From: Serratia sp. UGAL515B_01
GTDB lineage: Bacteria; Pseudomonadota; Gammaproteobacteria; Enterobacterales; Enterobacteriaceae
DNA: 64,000 nt
Direction: 5' to 3'
NCBI RefSeq assembly: GCF_033095805.1
Contig: NZ_CP109901.1
Span: forward strand, 1,240,001 to 1,304,000
Part shown: positions 52,684 to 64,000 of the stretch, piece by piece
How the letters are laid out: each line of letters starts with the position of its first letter
How positions within the stretch are numbered: the stretch's first letter is position 1
Notes under the pieces: model-generated
The model's database searches: none
What the model saw: only the letters and a program-made list of their open reading frames with translations
Told to the model about the DNA's origin: nothing
Made by a program: the position numbers and the translations under genes

Positions 52684-55600
52684 TTGAACGCGGTAAATTT
52701 CGCTCGCTGACACTGGTTAACTGGAACGGCTTTTTTGCCCGAACCTTCGATTTGGATGAATTGGTTACGACGCTTTCAGGCGGTAATGGGGCAGGTAAGT
52801 CCACCACCATGGCGGCGTTTGTTACCGCGCTCATTCCAGACCTTACACTGTTACACTTCCGTAATACTACTGAAGCAGGTGCTACCAGTGGTTCGCGCGA
52901 CAAAGGCTTACACGGTAAATTGCGTGCGGGAGTCTGTTATTCTACGTTGGATGTGGTCAATTCGCGTCATCAACGCGTGGTTGTTGGCGTGCGCTTGCAA
53001 CAGGTTGCCGGCCGTGATCGTAAAGTTGATATCAAGCCCTTCACTATTCAAGGTCTGCCGACCTCAGTGCAGCCAACAGAGTTGTTAACTCAAACTGTGG
53101 GTGAACGTCAGGCACGGGTGCTTTCGCTACAAGAATTGAAAGAGCGTGTTGAAGAGATGGAGGGGGTGCAGTTCAAGCAGTTCAACTCCATTACTGATTA
53201 CCATGCTTTGATGTTTGATTTGGGGGTGATCCCCAAACGCCTACGCTCTTCTGCTGACCGAAGTAAATTCTATCGTCTGATCGAAGCTTCCCTGTATGGT
53301 GGTATTTCTAGCGCCATTACCCGCTCACTGCGTGATTACCTGTTGCCAGAAAATAGCGGTGTACGTAAAGCCTTTCAGGACATGGAGGCTGCACTGCGCG
53401 AGAATCGCATGACACTGGAAGCGATACGTGTGACCCAATCCGATCGCGATCTGTTCAAGCATTTGATTTCTGAAGCCACATCCTATGTGGCGGCAGATTA
53501 TATGCGCCATGCGAATGAACGTCGTATTCATCTCGACAGTGCTTTGGTATTGCGCAGTGATTTACTGGGTAGCCGTAAGCTATTGGCTGCAGATCAGCTA
53601 CGCCACGTTGAAATGGCGCGGGAGTTGGCAGAACAGAGCGCAGCTGAATCCGATCTGGAAACCGACTACCAGGCTGCCAGCGATCACCTGAATCTGGTAC
53701 AGACCGCTATGCGCCAGCAGGAGAAAATTGAGCGCTATGAAGGTGATCTGGAAGAGCTGACCTATCGTCTGGAAGAACAGAATGAGATAGTGGCTGAGGC
53801 AGGTGAACAGCAGGCAGAGCACGAAGCGCGTGCCGAAGCCGCAGAACTTGAAGTTGATGAGTTGAAAAGCCAACTTGCCGATTATCAACAGGCTCTGGAC
53901 GTGCAACAGACGCGTGCTATTCAGTATCAGCAGGCCCTTCAGGCGCTTGAGCGTGCTCGTGCATTGTGTCAAGTGCCTGAGCTTACCGCTGAGAATGCAG
54001 AAGAGTGGCTAGATACCTTCCGAGCGCGTGAACAAGAGGCGACAGAATCGCTGTTGATGCTGGAGCAAAAACTGAGTGTTGCCGATGCGGCTCACAATCA
54101 GTTTGAACAAGCTTACCAGCTGGTGGTTAAAATTGCAGGCGCAGTAAGCCGCAGTGAGGCTTGGCAAACCGCGCGTGAATTGTTACGTGATTGGCCTTCG
54201 CAACAACACCAGGCTGAGCGTGTGCAGCCTTTACGGATGCGTTTGAGCGAGCTGGAGCAGCGCTTGCATGCCCAACAGGATGCTGAGCGGCTCCTGCAGG
54301 AGTTTTGTAAACGCCATGGACAATCTTATCAACCTGATGAGCTTGATGTTTTGCTTCAGGAACTTGAGGAACGCTTGGAGTCACTATCGCAAAGCGTCAG
54401 CGAAGCTGGTGAACGCCGAATGGAAATGCGCCAGGAACTGGAACAGATCCAACAGCGTATTAAAGAACTGACAGCGCGTGCACCTATTTGGCTATCCGCC
54501 CAGGATTCGCTGAGCCAACTCAGTGAACAAAGCGGTGAAACTTTCGAAGATAGCCAGCAAGTGACTGAGTACATGCAGCAACTGCTTGAGCGAGAGCGTG
54601 AGACGACAGTTGAACGTGACGAAGTTGCTGCCCGTAAGCGTGAAGTTGAAGCGCAAATTGAGCGTTTGAGCCAGCCGAGTGGTGCAGAGGATCAGCGTCT
54701 TGTGACCTTGGCCGAACGCTTCGGTGGTGTGCTGTTGTCGGAAATCTATGACGACGTAACCATTGATGATGCCCCCTATTTCTCTGCGTTATATGGCCCT
54801 TCGCGCCATGCGATAGTCGTGCCTGATTTGTCGCTGATACGTGAAATGCTCGAAGGATTGGAGGATTGCCCTGAAGATCTCTATCTGATCGAAGGCGATC
54901 CACAGTCGTTCGATGACAGCGTATTTGCTGTTGAAGAGCAAGAAAAAGCGGTAGTTGTGAAAATTGCCGATCGCCAGTGGCGCTATTCGCGTTATCCAGA
55001 AGTACCATTATTTGGCCGCGCGGCGCGTGAAAATCGGCTGGAAGTGCTTTATGCGGAACGCGACTCATTGGCTGAACGCTACGCGACTCTGTCATTTGAC
55101 GTACAGAAAACCCAGCGTTCTCATCAGGCTTTTAGCCGTTTTATCGGTACTCACCTTGCTGTGGTGTTTGACGCGGACCCTGAAGCTGAAATCCGTGCCA
55201 TGAATACCCGCCGTGGTGAAATCGAACGTGCGCTTAATGCGCATGAGGCACAAAACCAGCAGCAGCGTCAGCAGTATGAGCAGTCGAAAGAGGGGATTTC
55301 TGCCCTTAACCGCTTGATGCCGCTAGTCTCACTGTTAAATGACGAAACGTTGTCAGAGCGTGTTGAAGAAATTCGAGAGGAAATGGAAGAGGCGCAGGAT
55401 GCGGCGCGTTATATCCAGCAGCACGGTGTTTCTTTAGCCAAACTGGAACCGTGGCTTTCGGTTCTGCAAAGCGACCCAGAGCAGCATGAGCAGTTACAAC
55501 AGGATTATGTACAAGCGCAGGCAGCCCAGCGTCAAGCCAAGCAACAGACTTTTTCTTTGACGGAAGTCGTCCAACGTCGAGCACACTTCAGCTACACAGA

Positions 55601-57134
55601 CTCTGCTGGTATGCAGAATGCTGATAACGATCTTAACGACAAACTGCGCCAGCGCTTGGAGCATGCGGAGGCGGAACGTACTAGAGCTCGTGAACAACTG
55701 CGGCAATATCAGACCCAGTTTACTCAATACAGCCAAGTGTTGGCATCACTGAAAAGCTCTTTTGAAGCCAAACGGGATATGTTGAAAGAGCTGCGTCAGG
55801 AACTGGTAGACATTGGCGTTCAGGCAGACGTCAATGCTGAAGCTCGTGCACGAGCACGTCGCGATGAGCTTCATACCTCACTGAGTAATAACCGTTCTCG
55901 CCGCAATCAACTTGAGAAACAGTTGACCTTCTGTGAAGCTGAAATGGATGGCCTGCAGAAAAAATTGCGTAAGCTGGAACGCGATTATTACCAACTGCGC
56001 GAACAGGTAGTCACTGCTAAGGCGGGGTGGTGCATGGTGATGCGACTGGTGAAAGACAATGGTGTCGAACGTCGCCTGCATCGTCGCGAACTCGCCTATA
56101 TGGACGGTGATGAACTGCGGTCCATGTCGGATAAAGCACTGGGTGCATTGCGTTTGGCGGTAGCGGATAATGAGCATTTACGTGATATATTGCGCCTGTC
56201 GGAAGATCCTAAGCGGCCCGAACGTAAAATCCAGTTCTATATTGCGGTGTATCAACACCTGCGTGAACGTATCCGTCAGGACATTATCCGCACTGATGAC
56301 CCGGTTGAAGCCATCGAACAGATGGAGATTGAACTAGCCCGATTGACCGAAGAGTTGACTGCACGTGAGCAGAAACTGGCTATAAGTTCGAAGAGTGTGG
56401 CAAACATTATTCGCAAGACGATTCTACGTGAGCAAAACCGTATTCGTATGTTGAACCAAGGGCTGCAAGCGGTTTCATTCGGTCAGGTGAAAAGCGTGCG
56501 TTTGAATGTAAACGTACGCGAAGCGCATGCGACATTGCTGGATGTGCTTTCTGAACAGCAGGAACAACATCAGGATCTCTTCAACAGTAACCGTTTGACT
56601 TTCTCCGAAGCCTTGGCCAAGTTATATCAGCGACTGAACCCACAGATTGATATGGGCCAACGGACACCGCAGACCATCGGCGAAGAACTGCTGGATTATC
56701 GTAACTATCTTGAGTTGGAAGTGGAGGTGTTCCGCGGGGCTGATGGTTGGCTGCGTGCGGAAAGTGGCGCTTTGTCCACAGGAGAGGCGATCGGTACTGG
56801 TATGTCGATTCTGGTAATGGTAGTACAGAGCTGGGAGGAAGAGTCACGTCGTTTGCGCGGTAAAGATATTTCCCCTTGCCGCCTGTTATTCCTGGATGAA
56901 GCGGCGCGTTTGGATGCAAAATCCATTGCTACACTATTCGAGTTGTGTGATCGTTTGGAAATGCAGTTGATTATTGCCGCACCAGAAAATATCAGCCCAG
57001 AGAAAGGCACCACCTATAAACTGGTGCGTAAAGTGTTCCAGAATCATGAACATGTGCACGTTGTGGGCCTGCGTGGTTTTGCTAGTGAGCTACCAGCGTC
57101 GAGCACAGTAGCGTTTGAAACACCACAAGCCTGA
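52680..57134 (+). CDS. mukB: MukB, SMC-like chromosome partition ATPase
   Basis: MukB forms the SMC-like dimer of MukBEF and works with MatP and topoisomerase IV. It has 1484 residues against 1486 in E. coli. The N-terminal head has Walker [10 protein letters not shown] near residue 34. Long coiled coils with E, Q, R and A repeats flank a hinge near 650-780 ([20 protein letters not shown]). The C-terminal head has the signature [14 protein letters not shown] and Walker [15 protein letters not shown] strong terminator follows, closing the cmoM-mukFEB unit. Confidence 0.97.
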   Translation: MIERGKFRSLTLVNWNGFFARTFDLDELVTTLSGGNGAGKSTTMAAFVTALIPDLTLLHFRNTTEAGATSGSRDKGLHGKLRAGVCYSTLDVVNSRHQRVVVGVRLQQVAGRDRKVDIKPFTIQGLPTSVQPTELLTQTVGERQARVLSLQELKERVEEMEGVQFKQFNSITDYHALMFDLGVIPKRLRSSADRSKFYRLIEASLYGGISSAITRSLRDYLLPENSGVRKAFQDMEAALRENRMTLEAIRVTQSDRDLFKHLISEATSYVAADYMRHANERRIHLDSALVLRSDLLGSRKLLAADQLRHVEMARELAEQSAAESDLETDYQAASDHLNLVQTAMRQQEKIERYEGDLEELTYRLEEQNEIVAEAGEQQAEHEARAEAAELEVDELKSQLADYQQALDVQQTRAIQYQQALQALERARALCQVPELTAENAEEWLDTFRAREQEATESLLMLEQKLSVADAAHNQFEQAYQLVVKIAGAVSRSEAWQTARELLRDWPSQQHQAERVQPLRMRLSELEQRLHAQQDAERLLQEFCKRHGQSYQPDELDVLLQELEERLESLSQSVSEAGERRMEMRQELEQIQQRIKELTARAPIWLSAQDSLSQLSEQSGETFEDSQQVTEYMQQLLERERETTVERDEVAARKREVEAQIERLSQPSGAEDQRLVTLAERFGGVLLSEIYDDVTIDDAPYFSALYGPSRHAIVVPDLSLIREMLEGLEDCPEDLYLIEGDPQSFDDSVFAVEEQEKAVVVKIADRQWRYSRYPEVPLFGRAARENRLEVLYAERDSLAERYATLSFDVQKTQRSHQAFSRFIGTHLAVVFDADPEAEIRAMNTRRGEIERALNAHEAQNQQQRQQYEQSKEGISALNRLMPLVSLLNDETLSERVEEIREEMEEAQDAARYIQQHGVSLAKLEPWLSVLQSDPEQHEQLQQDYVQAQAAQRQAKQQTFSLTEVVQRRAHFSYTDSAGMQNADNDLNDKLRQRLEHAEAERTRAREQLRQYQTQFTQYSQVLASLKSSFEAKRDMLKELRQELVDIGVQADVNAEARARARRDELHTSLSNNRSRRNQLEKQLTFCEAEMDGLQKKLRKLERDYYQLREQVVTAKAGWCMVMRLVKDNGVERRLHRRELAYMDGDELRSMSDKALGALRLAVADNEHLRDILRLSEDPKRPERKIQFYIAVYQHLRERIRQDIIRTDDPVEAIEQMEIELARLTEELTAREQKLAISSKSVANIIRKTILREQNRIRMLNQGLQAVSFGQVKSVRLNVNVREAHATLLDVLSEQQEQHQDLFNSNRLTFSEALAKLYQRLNPQIDMGQRTPQTIGEELLDYRNYLELEVEVFRGADGWLRAESGALSTGEAIGTGMSILVMVVQSWEEESRRLRGKDISPCRLLFLDEAARLDAKSIATLFELCDRLEMQLIIAAPENISPEKGTTYKLVRKVFQNHEHVHVVGLRGFASELPASSTVAFETPQA

Positions 57135-57154
57135 ATTAAATACCCTATTAACCT

Positions 57155-57187
57155 AAAAGTAGCCGCCCTGTGGTGGCTACTTTTTTG
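57155..57187 (+). terminator. Terminator of cmoM-mukFEB
   Basis: AAAAGTAGCCGCC pairs with GGTGGCTACTTTT (one G-U pair) around CTGT, followed by T's. Confidence 0.92.
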
Positions 57188-57346
57188 TACTACGAGGATG
57201 GGAGGCTTGTTTTTTACCAGTGGGGTTACTGGTCGAGAAATGGATTGAGCAGTTGGTCGCGGTGACGCAAAAGCACCATTCTGTTTGTATACTAAAACTA
57301 GTTAATAGCTTTGTAGTATTTTTCGTGAGCCTACAGGGGGCAAGGG

Positions 57347-59206
57347 ATGTTGCTTAAAAATGGAAACTCAGTTCGACGTTTGGCATTAAGTTGTGCGATC
57401 GCTTGTGGTTTTGCCGCGCCGTTTTCTGTATGGGCAACTGTACCGACGTTATCGGTAGCGTCATCCTCTTCCAACATGTCTGTTGTGCAGAGTCGTGATA
57501 CTTTACTTGAGGCGCTGCCGAAAAGCGTTGTGCCGCATTATATTTCTACCTTGGCATCGCTGTATGCTTCGAACCAGATGCAACCGATGTGGCAAGACCA
57601 CGAAGCCGTTCTGCAATTTCAGCAGCAACTTGCCGAACTGGCTATTTCAGGTGTACAACCACAATTTACACAATGGGTAAAATGGTTGACGGACCCAGCA
57701 ATTACCGATAAGGCGCGAGATATCGTGTTGTCTGATGCCATGCTGGGTTACTTGCAGTTTGTCTCATCTATTAGCGCCAATGGAAATAACTGGTTGTATA
57801 ATAATGTTCCGTACAAGTTAAGCATTCCGGCCTATACGGTTATTAATCAGTGGCAACTTGCGGTTCATCAAGGCAAGACACTGGCCTATATTAATTCGTT
57901 GGCTCCACAGCATCCTCAATATGAAAAAATGCACCAGGTGCTTCGTGAGATGTTGGCTGATTCACGTCCTTGGCCTCAATTGCTCAGTGATACCAGCCTG
58001 CGTCCAGGTCAACTCAGTGACGATATTCCTGCTCTGCGTGAGATCCTTACGCGCACCGGTATGTTAGCTGCAACACCTGCGGTAGCGCCTCGCACTTCAG
58101 AACCTGATGAGGCCAACGTTGTGGCAGCAGGGCCTGCCGTTGAAGACGACCTTTCGGTAGATGAAGAAAAAAATCGAGTTACGTCCGGTGCGGTTGTTAG
58201 TCCATCAGCAATCCCGATTAAGGACGTTCTTCCTGCTGCACCGGAAGCACCCTTGCCGCCTCAGCCAGCCAGTCATGTTTCGGTGACGGACAATCGTTAT
58301 ACCGATGATTTGGTGGAAGGCGTCAAACGCTTCCAGACTTGGCAGGGATTAACACCAGACGGTGTTATAGGTCCGAGAACGCGTGAGTGGATGAACGTTT
58401 CTCCACAAATACGTGCATCGCTGTTGGCGTTAAATATTCAGCGGCTGCGGATTTTACCTGGCCATGTTGATACTGGCATTATGGTTAACATCCCTAATTA
58501 CTCGTTAACTTATTACCTAAACGGCAATGAGGTGCTATCTTCACGGGTGATCGTTGGGCGTCCTAGCCGCAAAACTCCCTTAATGAGTAGCGCGCTGAAT
58601 AATGTGGTTGTTAACCCGCCGTGGAACGTGCCAACCAAACTGATACGCGAAGATATCGCACCCAAGGCGAGGCACGATGCTGGTTATTTTCAAAGGCATG
58701 GTTATCGTGTGTTTTCTGATTGGAGCAATGGTGCAGAAGTTATCGATCCTTCAATGATTGACTGGAATGTGATTTCTCCACGTAATTTTCCTTATCGGAT
58801 CCAACAAGCACCAGGAGCAAGTAATTCGCTGGGGCGTTTCAAATTCAATATGCCAAGTTCTGATGCTATCTATTTGCACGATACCCCAAACCATGGTTTG
58901 TTCCAAAAGGATATTCGTGCGTTGAGCTCTGGCTGCGTGCGTGTCAACAAAGCTTCTGATTTAGCCAATATGTTGCTTCAGGATGCTGGCTGGAATAATG
59001 CTCGTTTATCTTCAACCCTGAAAGAGGGCAACACGACGTATGTAAATGTTCGTCAACATATCCCAGTCCAGCTTTATTATCTGACAGCCTGGGTTGCTGA
59101 GGATGGCAAGCCACAGTTTCGTACAGATATTTACGATTATGATCTCACTGTGAGGTCAGGTTTACAAATCTTGGCTCAGGCTGAGAAATTGATGAAAAAA
59201 ATGTAG
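57347..59206 (+). CDS. ldtD: LdtD, L,D-transpeptidase
   Basis: LdtD (YcbB) makes 3-3 cross-links in peptidoglycan, giving beta-lactam tolerance and envelope-stress survival. It has 619 residues, close to E. coli (615). A signal peptide ends near FSVWA. A helical scaffold is followed by a variable proline- and alanine-rich stretch (about 240-310), a peptidoglycan-binding repeat ([20 protein letters not shown]) and the YkuD domain, with the catalytic motif [10 protein letters not shown] and SSGCVRVN, the cysteine being the nucleophile. It is followed by mepK, which opens the same cross-links. Confidence 0.95.
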   Translation: MLLKNGNSVRRLALSCAIACGFAAPFSVWATVPTLSVASSSSNMSVVQSRDTLLEALPKSVVPHYISTLASLYASNQMQPMWQDHEAVLQFQQQLAELAISGVQPQFTQWVKWLTDPAITDKARDIVLSDAMLGYLQFVSSISANGNNWLYNNVPYKLSIPAYTVINQWQLAVHQGKTLAYINSLAPQHPQYEKMHQVLREMLADSRPWPQLLSDTSLRPGQLSDDIPALREILTRTGMLAATPAVAPRTSEPDEANVVAAGPAVEDDLSVDEEKNRVTSGAVVSPSAIPIKDVLPAAPEAPLPPQPASHVSVTDNRYTDDLVEGVKRFQTWQGLTPDGVIGPRTREWMNVSPQIRASLLALNIQRLRILPGHVDTGIMVNIPNYSLTYYLNGNEVLSSRVIVGRPSRKTPLMSSALNNVVVNPPWNVPTKLIREDIAPKARHDAGYFQRHGYRVFSDWSNGAEVIDPSMIDWNVISPRNFPYRIQQAPGASNSLGRFKFNMPSSDAIYLHDTPNHGLFQKDIRALSSGCVRVNKASDLANMLLQDAGWNNARLSSTLKEGNTTYVNVRQHIPVQLYYLTAWVAEDGKPQFRTDIYDYDLTVRSGLQILAQAEKLMKKM

Positions 59207-59379
59207 TCATTCCATATAGCATAGAAGATTAAATGTCGGGCTCTAGCAGCCCGTTTTCAGCGAGTGCGAGTCAGTCTAAGCACATCATGGGTTGACTCAG
59301 AATACGCAGACGGTTATTGTTCAACAAGTGCGCAAATTTTTGCACGTTCTTTGATTTTCTTGCTGGATTTAAAAGTACC

Positions 59380-59928
59380 ATGGATAAAATCGATTTTCAC
59401 CGCCGTAAATGGCTTACGCTAGGTAGCGCTGTCATGGGTATCGCGCTGCTCCCAAGGCCGTCGCTCGCCAGTCTTTCTACTGCTCGCCCTCGTATTTTGG
59501 TGCTAAATAATTTGAATACTGGTGAGTCTATCAAAGCCGAGTTTTTTGACGGCAGAGGTTACAATAGAGAAGAGTTGGCCCGTTTGAACTATCTTTTCCG
59601 TGACTACCGTGCTAACAAGACAAAGACTATTGACCCGCGTTTGTTTGAGCATCTCTATCGCCTGCAAGGGTTGCTTGGAACCACTAAACCGGTGCAGTTG
59701 ATCTCTGGCTATCGCTCCATTGACACTAATAACGAAATGCGTGAGCACAAACGTGGGGTGGCCAAAAAGAGTTATCACACCAAAGGTCAGGCAATGGATT
59801 TCCATATCGAAGGTATCCAATTGAATAATATCCGTAAGGCAGCGTTAAAAATGCGTGCGGGTGGTGTAGGATATTATCCACGTAGTAATTTTGTGCATAT
59901 CGATACCGGACCTGTGCGGACCTGGTAA
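59380..59928 (+). CDS. mepK: MepK, peptidoglycan endopeptidase (M15/DUF882)
   Basis: MepK (YcbK) cleaves D,D and especially L,D (3-3) cross-links to allow wall expansion. With the ATG at 59380 it has 182 residues, equal to E. coli. The N-terminus carries a twin-arginine signal (RRKWLTLGSAVMGIALL, cleavage near SLA). Zinc ligands are in SYHTKGQAMDFHIEG and NFVHIDTG, with LISGYRSIDTN before them. The ribosome site is weak. The gene follows ldtD directly, so the maker and cutter of 3-3 links are neighbours. Confidence 0.93.
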   Translation: MDKIDFHRRKWLTLGSAVMGIALLPRPSLASLSTARPRILVLNNLNTGESIKAEFFDGRGYNREELARLNYLFRDYRANKTKTIDPRLFEHLYRLQGLLGTTKPVQLISGYRSIDTNNEMREHKRGVAKKSYHTKGQAMDFHIEGIQLNNIRKAALKMRAGGVGYYPRSNFVHIDTGPVRTW

Positions 59929-59950
59929 TTATTGTGTACCCCCGTGAGTG

Positions 59951-59983
59951 AACAACACCACGCTTTATGAGTGTGGTGTTGTT
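59951..59983 (+). terminator. Hairpin between mepK and gloC
   Basis: AACAACACCAC at 59951-59961 pairs perfectly with GTGGTGTTGTT at 59973-59983 around an 11-base loop. The 3' side is GT-rich, not a pure U-tract. Confidence 0.65.
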
Positions 59984-59997
59984 GTGGTTGGAGCTTT

Positions 59998-60630
59998 ATG
60001 AACTATCATATTATTCCTGTAACGGCGTTTAGCCAAAATTGCACGCTTATCTGGTGCGATAACACAAAGCAGGCTGCGTTGGTTGATCCTGGCGGAGACC
60101 CTGAAAAACTGAAGACACAAGTTGCTGAGAAAGGTGTGCAGATCAGCCAGATCCTGCTCACGCATGGTCATCTTGATCATGTCGGCGCAGCCGCTGAAAT
60201 GGCGGAATATTATCAGGTACCGATCTACGGACCGCACAAAGAAGATGCTTTCTGGCTTGAAGGTTTACCAGCTCAAAGCCGTATGTTTGGGCTTGAAGAA
60301 TGTTTACCTGTTACACCAACACAATGGCTGGATGAAGGGGATTCGCTGCAGATTGGGGATGTATTACTGCGAGTGCTGCATTGTCCTGGTCATACGCCAG
60401 GGCATGTTGTATTTATCAACGAAAAAGTGCGTTTAGCCTTGGTTGGTGATGTTTTATTTAGCGGTGGAGTGGGTCGTAGCGATTTTCCTCGCGGCAATCA
60501 CCAGGCCCTGATCAATTCGATTCAGACAAAACTGCTGCCTCAGGGCGATGATATAGCCTTTATTCCGGGGCATGGTCCTATGTCTACTTTTGGCATTGAG
60601 CGTCAAAACAACCCTTTCCTGCGTGAATGA
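59998..60630 (+). CDS. gloC: GloC, type II glyoxalase (metallo-beta-lactamase fold)
   Basis: GloC (YcbL) hydrolyses S-lactoylglutathione in methylglyoxal detoxification. The 210 residues show the metal-binding HGHLDH in [14 protein letters not shown], the histidine in [11 protein letters not shown], the aspartate in [17 protein letters not shown] and the last histidine in [11 protein letters not shown]. The ATG at 59998 has GGAG five bases upstream and gives [14 protein letters not shown]; nine upstream in-frame residues are unsupported. Confidence 0.95.
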   Translation: MNYHIIPVTAFSQNCTLIWCDNTKQAALVDPGGDPEKLKTQVAEKGVQISQILLTHGHLDHVGAAAEMAEYYQVPIYGPHKEDAFWLEGLPAQSRMFGLEECLPVTPTQWLDEGDSLQIGDVLLRVLHCPGHTPGHVVFINEKVRLALVGDVLFSGGVGRSDFPRGNHQALINSIQTKLLPQGDDIAFIPGHGPMSTFGIERQNNPFLRE

Positions 60631-60668
60631 TCCGTTCCCAGGTAACAGGGTACGGACGTTAGAAAACT

Positions 60669-60694
60669 AAAAGGGGCGCATTAACGCCCCTTTT
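60669..60694. terminator. Bidirectional terminator between gloC and aspC
   Basis: AAAAGGGGCG pairs with CGCCCCTTTT around a six-base loop in the convergent gap, serving both strands. Confidence 0.9.
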
Positions 60695-60712
60695 CAATAA
60701 ATGTCGTTCAAT

Positions 60713-61903
60713 TTACAGGACGGCAACGATGGCTTCACATAGTGGTGCCATGTTGTCTAGGGTCATGCCTGCTACGTTAATACGGCCAGAATTGACGGCA
60801 TAAACGCCAAACTCATCGCGCAGACGTAGAACTTGCTCTTTGGTCAACCCGCTGAAAGAGAACATGCCGTTCTGATTTATGATGAAACTGAAGTCTTGTT
60901 TTGCACCTTTCTCTTGCAGAGTGTTAACAAACAACTGACGCATACGATGGATACGTTGGCGCATATCGGTCAGTTCCTGCTCCCAAATAGCGCGTAGCGC
61001 TTCGTTACCAAGAATGGTTGCAACCACCGCGGCTCCGTGAGAAGGAGGATTAGAGTAGTTGGCACGAATAGCCGCTTTGACCTGACTGAAAGCACGATCG
61101 GCATTTTCTGCATCAGTTGCAACTACGGTACAGGCACCGACACGTTCATTATATAGACCAAAATTCTTGGAGTAGGAACTGGCAACGATCAGTTCTTTGT
61201 GTTTTGCTGCAAAGATGCGTAGGCCCTGAGCATCTTCTTCCAGGCCTTTGGCAAAGCCTTGATACGCAAAGTCGAACAACGGTAGCCAACCATTAGTGAC
61301 AGACAGTTCAGCCAACTGTGTCCATTGTTCTTCAGTTGGATCGATACCGGTAGGGTTGTGACAGCAGCCATGGAATAACACTACATCACCAGCCTGAGCT
61401 TCTTTCAGGCTATTCAACAGACCGTTGAAGTCTAACGAGTGGTTTTCGGCATCGTAATAGGCATATTCTAGAACTTCCAAGCCAACGGCACCAAATACGT
61501 TCTTATGGTTTGGCCAGCTAGGGTTACTGATCCAGATGCGTTTGGCTTTGGTCTGGTTGGCAATAAAGTCTGCCGCGACCCGCAAGCCGCCTGTACCGCC
61601 AGGCGTTTGTGCAGTACGCGCACGTTTATTGGTAATGATAGGGCTTTGCTTACCGAACAATAGTTCTTGCGTACAATTGGCAAACTCGGGGATACCTTCG
61701 ATGCCGAGATAGTTCTTGGTACTTTCATTTTCCAGCAACCACTGCTCAGCTTTTTTTACGCTGGTCAGTACCGGTGTTTTACCGGTTTCGTCTTTATAGA
61801 CGCCTATCCCTAAGTTGATTTTATTCGGGCGGTCATCCGCGCGGAAAATGTCAGTCAGACCCAAAATTGGATCGGCAGGTGCAGCGATGATTTTTTCAAA
61901 CAT
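60713..61903 (-). CDS. aspC: Aspartate aminotransferase
   Basis: AspC transfers amino groups between aspartate and 2-oxoglutarate and also acts on aromatic keto acids. The 396 residues equal E. coli AspC with the ATG at 61903 ([23 protein letters not shown]); an ATG five codons upstream is in frame but extends beyond the family start. The PLP lysine is in [18 protein letters not shown] near residue 246, and the substrate arginine region is [10 protein letters not shown]. It sits between gloC and ompF as in E. coli. Confidence 0.97.
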   Translation of the reverse strand: MFEKIIAAPADPILGLTDIFRADDRPNKINLGIGVYKDETGKTPVLTSVKKAEQWLLENESTKNYLGIEGIPEFANCTQELLFGKQSPIITNKRARTAQTPGGTGGLRVAADFIANQTKAKRIWISNPSWPNHKNVFGAVGLEVLEYAYYDAENHSLDFNGLLNSLKEAQAGDVVLFHGCCHNPTGIDPTEEQWTQLAELSVTNGWLPLFDFAYQGFAKGLEEDAQGLRIFAAKHKELIVASSYSKNFGLYNERVGACTVVATDAENADRAFSQVKAAIRANYSNPPSHGAAVVATILGNEALRAIWEQELTDMRQRIHRMRQLFVNTLQEKGAKQDFSFIINQNGMFSFSGLTKEQVLRLRDEFGVYAVNSGRINVAGMTLDNMAPLCEAIVAVL

Positions 61904-62078
61904 GTCAAATGCTTCCATGGCCTAGAGTTAAGCAGACAGAAGCATCAGGGTAGCGCCAGTTGTTGCTTTTGCCAACAGTTTGTAAGAAAAAGACATCGAT
62001 CTAGTTATAGTGGCAGATTAGGCACAAAAAATGATGGGGAACAGGCGTTTTGCAGGATAAAAAAATGGTACATAAAAT

Positions 62079-62108
62079 GAAAAAACAGGGCGGAGGCCCT
62101 GTTTTTTC
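62079..62108 (-). terminator. Terminator of ompF
   Basis: GAAAAAACAGGGC at 62079-62091 pairs perfectly with GCCCTGTTTTTTC at 62096-62108 around GGAG. On the minus strand it gives a U-tract followed by ATTTTATG, 40 bases after the ompF stop. Confidence 0.93.
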
Positions 62109-62148
62109 ACCAGCTGAATGACGACAAATCGTCATTCAGCCCAACAAC

Positions 62149-63252
62149 TTAGAACTGGTAAACCAGACCGGTGGCTACGATATTGTCAGTAGCGATACCG
62201 TTAGCTTTGTAGAAGTCAGAGTCGTTTTCGTTCAACAGGTTGATTTTATAATCAACATAGGTAGACATATTTTTGTTGAAGGAATAAGTAGCGCCAACAT
62301 CAATGTATTTAACCAGGTCTTTATCGTTGCCATAAACGGTGTTCAGATCCTTACCTTTAGACTGCAGGTAAGCGATTGATGGACGCAGGCCAAAGTCGAA
62401 CTGGTACTGTGCTACAACTTCAATGTTCTGGGTTTTGTTCGCCACATTGAAAGGACTGTTTTTGTCACCATATGGCGTCATGTTGCGAGTCTCTGCATAC
62501 ATGGTTGCCAAGTAAACGTTGTTAGCATCGTATTTAGCGCCAACGGTCCATGCATCGGCAACATTACCACCTGCAGTCGACAAATCTTTCTGACCAACAG
62601 TACGGTTGGAAGAAGAGTATGCTGCACCTAAGCTAATGCCGGTGTCCATAATTGCATAGGTGGATGAAACACCGACACCGTCACCGTTTTGCTCTTTCAG
62701 CTTACGGCCTTCGCTTTCATTTTTGCCTTGGTACTGCAGGGCAAAGTTCAAGCCATCTACCATGCCGAAGAAGTTTTTATTACGGTAAGTAGCAACACCG
62801 TTTGCACGCTGAGTCATGAAGTTGTCGGTTTTGGTGTAAGTATCAGCACCAAACTCTGGCAGTAAATCTGTCCAGCTCTCAACATCATACAGTACGCCAT
62901 AGTTGCGACCGTAGTCGACTGAACCGTAATCAGCAAACTTCAGACCAGCGAAGCCCAGACGAGTTTTGCTGCCTTCGGTGCCTTGAGATTCTGCGTGATT
63001 AGCAGCAAAGTTATATTCCCACTGGCCGTAACCGGTCAGTTCGCTATTAATTTGAGTTTCACCTTTGAAGCCGAAACGAACATAGGACTTGTCGCCATTA
63101 TCGCCATCGTTGTTAGAGAAGTAATGCAACCCAGCAGCTTTACCGTAAACATCCAGTTTATTGCCGTCTTTGTTGTAGATTTCTGCTGCGTTTGCTGCAC
63201 TAGCTGCTAATAGAGCTGGGATTACTACTGCAAGAATATTGCGCTTCATCAT
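62149..63252 (-). CDS. ompF: Outer-membrane porin, OmpF/OmpC family
   Basis: This is a trimeric general porin for small hydrophilic solutes. It has 367 residues with the signal peptide [22 protein letters not shown] and mature start [16 protein letters not shown]. The constriction loop L3 carries [21 protein letters not shown], and the protein ends with the beta-barrel assembly signal TGLVYQF. The start MMKRN with GAGGG eight bases upstream matches E. coli ompF nearly exactly, and the position between aspC and asnS confirms OmpF rather than OmpC. The upstream open frame to 63363 is the leader and is not translated. Confidence 0.95.
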   Translation of the reverse strand: MMKRNILAVVIPALLAASAANAAEIYNKDGNKLDVYGKAAGLHYFSNNDGDNGDKSYVRFGFKGETQINSELTGYGQWEYNFAANHAESQGTEGSKTRLGFAGLKFADYGSVDYGRNYGVLYDVESWTDLLPEFGADTYTKTDNFMTQRANGVATYRNKNFFGMVDGLNFALQYQGKNESEGRKLKEQNGDGVGVSSTYAIMDTGISLGAAYSSSNRTVGQKDLSTAGGNVADAWTVGAKYDANNVYLATMYAETRNMTPYGDKNSPFNVANKTQNIEVVAQYQFDFGLRPSIAYLQSKGKDLNTVYGNDKDLVKYIDVGATYSFNKNMSTYVDYKINLLNENDSDFYKANGIATDNIVATGLVYQF

Positions 63253-63390
63253 TATTATTACCCTCATTGTGTTATTCGGACACCTTGCCACTGCCGCCAA
63301 TAATTCTTTTGGAACTATTATTGATAGATTGGTGTCGTCCTGTGTCTGCACGCAGTGTTCCACTCACGAGCAGGTTAATCTAGAGCGAAA

Positions 63391-63396
63391 ATGATA
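63391..63396 (-). promoter_or_regulatory. ompF -10 element
   Basis: On the minus strand TATCAT lies about 140 bases before the ompF ATG, downstream of an OmpR-like box; the -35 region (CTGAAA) is poor, as expected for an activator-dependent promoter. Confidence 0.5.
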
Positions 63397-63427
63397 CTAA
63401 TGTCGTATTTGAGTTTCAGGAAGAAAC

Positions 63428-63447
63428 TATATGTTACAATTTGTAAA
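63428..63447 (-). promoter_or_regulatory. OmpR-like box of ompF
   Basis: On the minus strand TTTACAAATTGTAACATATA matches the OmpR-binding pattern of the E. coli ompF and ompC promoters (TTTAC...GTAACATAT) and lies about 35 bases upstream of the -10 element. Confidence 0.65.
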
Positions 63448-63488
63448 TTGTAGGGAACTTTGTGACATTGGTCAATAATAAAAAACGC

Positions 63489-63513
63489 TAAAGGCCAGCT
63501 AAGCTGGCCTTTA
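63489..63513 (-). terminator. Terminator of asnS
   Basis: TAAAGGCCAGC at 63489-63499 pairs perfectly with GCTGGCCTTTA at 63503-63513 around TAA; T-rich sequence follows on the minus strand. Confidence 0.85.
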
Positions 63514-63555
63514 AATTTATAGAATGGTGACTTAAAAGTTGTTCTAATTTATTGA

Positions 63556-64000
63556 TTAGAAGCTTGCATTACGTGGTGTGCGTGGGAATGGGATAACATC
63601 ACGAACGTTTTGCACCCCGGTTACATAAGCAATCAAACGCTCAAAGCCTAGGCCAAACCCTGAATGTGGTACGGTGCCGTAACGACGGAGGTCACGATAC
63701 CACCAATAATCCTCTTTGTTCAGGCCCATTTCTTGCAAACGTTGGTCGAGTACGTCGAGACGTTCCTCACGCTGTGAACCACCGATAATTTCACCAATGC
63801 CGGGTGCCAGAACGTCCATTGCTGCTACGGTTTTGCCGTCTTCGTTCATACGCATATAAAAGGCTTTGATATCTTTAGGATAGTTTTTGACGACCACTGG
63901 TGCCTTGAAGTGTTTTTCTGCAAGGTAACGCTCATGTTCAGATGAAAGATCAATACCCCAAGAAACCGGGTTCTCGAAGGTTTGACCAGAAGCAAGCAGG
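63556..64000 (-). CDS. asnS: Asparaginyl-tRNA synthetase, C-terminal part
   Basis: About 148 C-terminal residues of a class II synthetase are present; the gene continues beyond the right edge. Recognisable blocks are [18 protein letters not shown] residues near the edge, [55 protein letters not shown] and motif 3 [27 protein letters not shown], ending NASF. This is specific for AsnS. It is upstream of ompF on the same strand, as in E. coli, with a terminator between. Confidence 0.96.
   Translation of the reverse strand, partial: LLASGQTFENPVSWGIDLSSEHERYLAEKHFKAPVVVKNYPKDIKAFYMRMNEDGKTVAAMDVLAPGIGEIIGGSQREERLDVLDQRLQEMGLNKEDYWWYRDLRRYGTVPHSGFGLGFERLIAYVTGVQNVRDVIPFPRTPRNASF

Overview
The window is a stretch of core chromosome from a gammaproteobacterium of the order Enterobacterales. 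Gene order from macA to asnS follows the 19-21 min region of Escherichia coli K-12 almost without interruption. Protein divergence from E. coli, dispersed palindromic repeats of the kind known from Serratia and Yersinia, and roughly balanced base composition suggest a Serratia/Yersinia-type organism (Yersiniaceae). I cannot fix the genus by eye.

Layout. 1-6840: start of ybjX, the MacAB efflux pair, cspD, and the ClpS adaptor with the ClpA unfoldase. 6841-13000 (minus strand): infA, aat, the CydDC exporter and trxB, matching N-degron and redox functions. 13000-21600: the lrp regulator, then ftsK, lolA, rarA and serS. 21600-22200: where E. coli has dmsABC there is only a broken vapBC toxin-antitoxin remnant beside a long inverted repeat. 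22200-30000: MFS gene ycaD, then the anaerobic pyruvate block pflA, pflB, focA and ycaO on the minus strand, with ArcA/FNR-like sites. 30000-32120: an accessory stretch with a small AriR/YmgB-like gene and the periplasmic asparaginase ansB, in the place of E. coli ycaP. 32400-38240: serC-aroA, cmk, rpsA, ihfB. 38400-47770: comEC (frameshifted), msbA-lpxK, an insertion carrying a ydcJ-like dioxygenase gene and two cold-shock genes, a wrecked ycaQ, and ycaR-kdsB. 47900-57190: ycbJ, elyC and the overlapping cmoM-mukF-mukE-mukB cluster. 57340-64000: ldtD and mepK, which make and cut 3-3 peptidoglycan cross-links, then gloC, aspC, ompF and the 3' part of asnS.

Most genes are intact housekeeping genes of the envelope (msbA, lpxK, kdsB, lolA, ldtD, mepK, elyC, ompF), chromosome dynamics (ftsK, mukFEB, ihfB, rarA) and translation (infA, rpsA, serS, asnS, aat). 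I found no phage, insertion sequence, CRISPR array, rRNA or tRNA gene. I saw no convincing new multi-gene system. The unusual content is gene decay (vapBC, comEC, ycaQ), lineage-specific insertions at three loci, a divergent cold-shock protein, and a degenerate dispersed repeat family, one copy of which supplies the stop codon of elyC.
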